From: Nocardia sp.
GTDB lineage: Bacteria; Actinomycetota; Actinomycetes; Mycobacteriales; Mycobacteriaceae
Direction: 5' to 3'
Length of the DNA stretch: 8,046 nucleotides
Assembly: GCA_013361595.1 (NCBI GenBank)
Contig: JABFXT010000302.1
Span: forward strand, 1-8,046
Within the stretch, counting starts at the first letter, position 1, and the number at the start of each line of letters is the position of its first letter. Shown piece by piece: positions 6,083 to 8,046 of this stretch. The notes below the pieces were generated by a model. It was not told the origin of the DNA and ran no database searches. It was given only the letters and a program-made list of their open reading frames with translations. The position numbers and the translations under genes were made by a program.

Positions 6083-6967
6083 CTAACGGGCGACGGCGTG
6101 GGTACCGAGCCGCGCGCTGCCGAGCGCTTCGGCGAGCAGCGCGACCTGGTCCGGATCAGCCGAGCAGGGCAGCAGGATCAGATCGTCGGCACCGGCCTCG
6201 GCGATCCGGTCCACCTCGTCGCGCAGGTGGGCCTCGTCGGTCAACAGATCGGGCTGTACCTGCGGGTACATCTCCGGACCGTAATAGTTGCGCGCATAGG
6301 ACTCCGCGGTGGCGACCGCGGTGGCACCGAGCTGGAAATACCGCACGGCCAGCACCCGGGGACGGCCCGGACGCGCGCTGCGTGCCCACTCGGTACCGAC
6401 GATATCGAGACCGGTGCGTAGGAGGTCGACACTGAACGCCGGCGCGACCCAGCCGTCGCCGAGGGTGGCGGCGCGCACGATACCGGCGGGCACCATTCCA
6501 GCGAGCAGTAGCTGCGGACGGCCCGGTGGCAGCGCCGGAACCGGTCCGGCCGCACCGGCGAGTTCGCCACGCCAGGTGCGCCGCAGCTGGGCGAGGGCGC
6601 TTTCGAACCGCGCGCCCCGGGTCGTCATGGCCATCTCGCTGACCGCGTAGTCGTCCGGCCAGGCGCCCATCCCCAGCCCCGCGGTGAACCGGCCACCGGA
6701 GAGCCGGTCCAGCGAGGCGATCTGCCCGGCCACCACGAACGGGTTCCCGCGATAGCCGATGTTGAGCACCGTGCTCACCAGTTCGGTGGTGGTGGTGTGC
6801 GCCGCGGCGACCGCCAGTGTCACCAGTGGGTCGAGGCTGTCGTAAACGAGCCGGTCGGTGGCGGCCAAGGCCGCGAAGCCGGCCCGTTCCCCGTGCTCGG
6901 CCCAGATCCCGATCGTGTCGGGGGTGGCCCCGGGGACGGCCGAGGGTAGGCCGATTCCGATCCGCAC
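6083..6967 (-). CDS. LLM-class flavin-dependent oxidoreductase
   Basis: 294 residues with the bacterial-luciferase TIM-barrel fold. It begins VRIGIGLPSAVPG (first strand), continues with WAEHGERAGFAALAATDRL and the conserved stretch ASLDRLSGGRFTAGLGMGAW (about 84-103), and has the family's later GDGWVAPAF segment. Members oxidise organic substrates using FMN or, in many actinobacteria, coenzyme F420; which one applies here is not decided by the sequence. Length is normal. GTG6967 is fixed by GAGGAG six bases upstream and because the first beta-strand begins there. A reading from 7042 would add 25 unrelated residues. A -10-like TACGAT at 6994-6999 (minus strand) suits this start, with a leader of about 20 bases. 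Substrate and pathway unknown; neighbours give no hint. Confidence 0.92.
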   Translation of the reverse strand: MRIGIGLPSAVPGATPDTIGIWAEHGERAGFAALAATDRLVYDSLDPLVTLAVAAAHTTTTELVSTVLNIGYRGNPFVVAGQIASLDRLSGGRFTAGLGMGAWPDDYAVSEMAMTTRGARFESALAQLRRTWRGELAGAAGPVPALPPGRPQLLLAGMVPAGIVRAATLGDGWVAPAFSVDLLRTGLDIVGTEWARSARPGRPRVLAVRYFQLGATAVATAESYARNYYGPEMYPQVQPDLLTDEAHLRDEVDRIAEAGADDLILLPCSADPDQVALLAEALGSARLGTHAVAR

Positions 6968-6973
6968 GCTTGT

Positions 6974-6979
6974 CTCCTC
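6974..6979 (-). promoter_or_regulatory. ribosome binding site of the LLM oxidoreductase gene
   Basis: GAGGAG on the minus strand, six bases before GTG6967. It decides the start against a longer in-frame reading. Confidence 0.75.
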
Positions 6980-6993
6980 TGTTACTTCGAATG

Positions 6994-6999
6994 ATCGTA
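6994..6999 (-). promoter_or_regulatory. putative -10 box of the LLM oxidoreductase gene
   Basis: TACGAT on the minus strand, 26 bases before GTG6967. It is embedded in TTACGATCAT, which recurs in opposite orientation at 7174-7183. No -35 box at standard spacing. Confidence 0.4.
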
Positions 7000-7061
7000 A
7001 AGTGCCGGGCCACAAGCGATCTCGTGCGGCTGCGACGTGCACACGCTAACACGTAGGAGAC

Positions 7062-7113
7062 CGCCCGGCCGGGGGATCGAGATCTCGTCCGCCACGCCGC
7101 CACCGGCCGGGCG
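7062..7113. repeat. 11-bp perfect inverted repeat enclosing a 10-bp palindrome
   Basis: CGCCCGGCCGG (7062-7072) and its complement at 7103-7113 flank a 30-nt loop containing the palindrome CGAGATCTCG (7078-7087). No gene ends here, so it is not an obvious terminator. If transcribed it would fold into a strong stem; it could also be a protein-binding site. Confidence 0.5.
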
Positions 7114-7173
7114 CCCGGTTGCCGGGGAAGTAGCTCCGGCCACCTCCCGTTCACCATCGGGGTTCGCCATCCG

Positions 7174-7188
7174 TTACGATCATGATCG
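7174..7188 (+). promoter_or_regulatory. putative -10 box with overlapping 12-bp palindrome
   Basis: TACGAT (7175-7180) fits the TANNNT -10 pattern on the plus strand, towards the receiver-PP2C gene. CGATCATGATCG (7177-7188) is a perfect 12-bp palindrome overlapping its end, placed as a repressor site would be. A weak TTCACC at 7150-7155 is the only -35 candidate (19-bp spacing). Confidence 0.4.
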
Positions 7189-7266
7189 CCTCTCGGTCCA
7201 GCAACCGGCCGCTGAGTGACTGAGCGTGCGCTGTGTCGCCGTTGTTTCTGTGTGATCGGAGGCCGG

Positions 7267-7311
7267 GTGTCGGTGACTGCTGGCGAGTTCGGCGACCGCT
7301 GTGCGCGATGA
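7267..7311 (+). CDS. possible 14-codon leader peptide overlapping the receiver-PP2C start
   Basis: GGAGG at 7258-7262 is the only strong Shine-Dalgarno near the phosphatase gene, but it does not serve that gene directly. It precedes a GTG at 7267 (4-nt gap; a second in-frame GTG at 7273 has a 10-nt gap) opening a 14-codon frame, VSVTAGEFGDRCAR, whose stop at 7309-7311 overlaps the first codons of the GTG7301 frame. This suggests translational coupling. Alternatives: a frameshift error, with these residues being the true N-terminus of the phosphatase, or chance. Confidence 0.3.
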   Translation: MSVTAGEFGDRCAR

Positions 7312-8046
7312 CTTCTCCGGGGCCGATTTCGGTTCGGCCGACCACGTGGGCTGGTTCGCGCGGGAGCCCTTCGTTCTGCTGGTGGAGGACGATCCCGGGG
7401 ACGCGTTGCTCGTCGAAGAACTGGTTGCCGACGCCGAACGTGGTATGCGCCTGGTCTGGGTGCGTACCCTCGCGGAGGCGGGTGATCGGCTCGCGGCCGA
7501 GGTACCCGATTGTGTCCTGCTCGACCTGCGGTTACCCGATGCCCAGGGCCTGGAAGCGGTGGCACGCATCCGCGAATACAACGACCATGTCGCCGTAGTG
7601 GTGATGACCGGTCTCGACGAGGAGAGCACGGGTCTGGCGGCGCTGGCCTCCGGCGCCCAGGACTATCTGGTGAAGGGCCGGGTCGAGCCGGAACTGTTCG
7701 CCCGCGCGGTGCGCTATGCCATTCAGCGCAAGCAGGCCGAACGCACCAGCGCGGCGCTGCAGGCCAGCCAGATGCGAGCCCAGGAGAACTCGCGCCTGGA
7801 ACGCGGCCTGCTGCCGACCCCGCTGCTCGGCGCCGACCAGGCGGTGGACGTGGTGGCGCGCTACCGGCCGGGCCGAGCCCATTCGCTGCTCGGCGGCGAT
7901 TTCTACGATGTCGTCCAGGGTCCCGACGGGATAGTGCACGCCGTCATCGGTGATGTCTCCGGGCACGGACCCGATGCGGCCGCCACCGGTGTCGCGCTGC
8001 GATTGGCCTGGCGCACACTGGTTCTCACCGGTGTGACCGGATCCCG
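7301..8046 (+). CDS. response regulator fused to PP2C/SpoIIE-type phosphatase, partial (3' end outside window)
   Basis: 248 residues are visible. Residues about 23-140 are a CheY-like receiver with all key positions: acidic EDD 29-31, phospho-acceptor Asp75 in LLDLRLPD, Thr103 in VVMTG and Lys125 in YLVKG. A helical, probably coiled-coil linker (about 141-170) ends in LERGLLP, the usual RsbU-like junction. The PP2C domain then starts, with metal-binding motifs GGDFYDV (198-204) and IGDVSGHGPDAA (217-228). Such proteins respond to phosphorylation by a histidine kinase and dephosphorylate a STAS anti-sigma-factor antagonist, releasing a sigma factor from an RsbW-like kinase (family knowledge; partners not in the window). 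GTG7301 is the most upstream start in the frame, which closes at a TGA at 7274, but it has no clear Shine-Dalgarno. GTG7346 is possible and keeps the receiver intact. Confidence 0.92.
   Translation, partial: MRDDFSGADFGSADHVGWFAREPFVLLVEDDPGDALLVEELVADAERGMRLVWVRTLAEAGDRLAAEVPDCVLLDLRLPDAQGLEAVARIREYNDHVAVVVMTGLDEESTGLAALASGAQDYLVKGRVEPELFARAVRYAIQRKQAERTSAALQASQMRAQENSRLERGLLPTPLLGADQAVDVVARYRPGRAHSLLGGDFYDVVQGPDGIVHAVIGDVSGHGPDAAATGVALRLAWRTLVLTGVTGS

Larger units (their letters stand above)
6968..7300. other. divergent intergenic region between the LLM and receiver-PP2C genes
   Basis: 333 bases without a convincing full-length gene, holding the control regions of both flanking genes. It contains a 10-bp inverted repeat at the flanks, a 12-bp palindrome, an 11-bp inverted repeat enclosing a 10-bp palindrome, and a short leader-like ORF before the phosphatase gene; each is listed separately. 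A 62-codon open frame on the minus strand (7170 to 6982) has no Shine-Dalgarno and no recognisable sequence. Confidence 0.6.

Noticed and set aside
6982..7170. 62-codon minus-strand frame upstream of the LLM gene
   Set aside because: No Shine-Dalgarno, no recognisable sequence, and it runs through the strong inverted repeat and the putative LLM promoter.
6156..7565. 469-codon open frame on the minus strand
   Set aside because: Covers the LLM gene in another frame and the receiver-PP2C gene antisense; composition typical of GC-rich noise.

Overview
The window is GC-rich, densely coded actinobacterial DNA. Strong third-position GC bias, frequent GTG starts, a beta-carbonic anhydrase that reads as an orthologue of mycobacterial CanA (Rv1284), a tandem Lrp/AsnC regulator and a receiver-PP2C phosphatase all point to the Mycobacteriales. 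Nocardia or a close relative is the best guess; this comes from reading the proteins, not from a search. I see no tRNA, rRNA, CRISPR array, insertion sequence or prophage gene.

Layout, left to right: (1) the 5' part of a ChrR-like cupin gene on the minus strand, running off the left edge, divergent from a GlxA/FtrA-type AraC regulator (DJ-1/PfpI-like domain plus AraC helix-turn-helix). (2) A plus-strand gene for a probably secreted DUF5995-like protein, converging on canA (minus) with a 14-bp perfect inverted repeat between the two stop codons. (3) A 392-bp non-coding stretch with small dyads. (4) A 14-TM DHA2 drug-exporter-type MFS transporter (minus), divergent from a tandem Lrp/AsnC regulator (plus), a typical regulator/exporter pair. 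(5) A short convergent gap with a hairpin, then an LLM-class flavin-dependent oxidoreductase (minus). (6) A 333-bp divergent intergenic region with unusual symmetry: a 10-bp inverted repeat at both flanks that carries putative -10 boxes, a 12-bp palindrome, and an 11-bp inverted repeat enclosing a 10-bp palindrome. (7) A response regulator fused to a PP2C/SpoIIE-type phosphatase (plus), running off the right edge.

The genes form separate units rather than one operon. Two are regulator/target pairs (GlxA with cupin, Lrp with MFS). The right end probably begins a partner-switching module controlling a sigma factor, whose kinase and STAS partners would lie outside the window. No clearly new multi-gene system is visible. 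The most unusual parts are the control regions: likely leaderless promoters for two regulators, a short leader ORF with a strong Shine-Dalgarno overlapping the phosphatase start, and the symmetric elements between 6968 and 7300.
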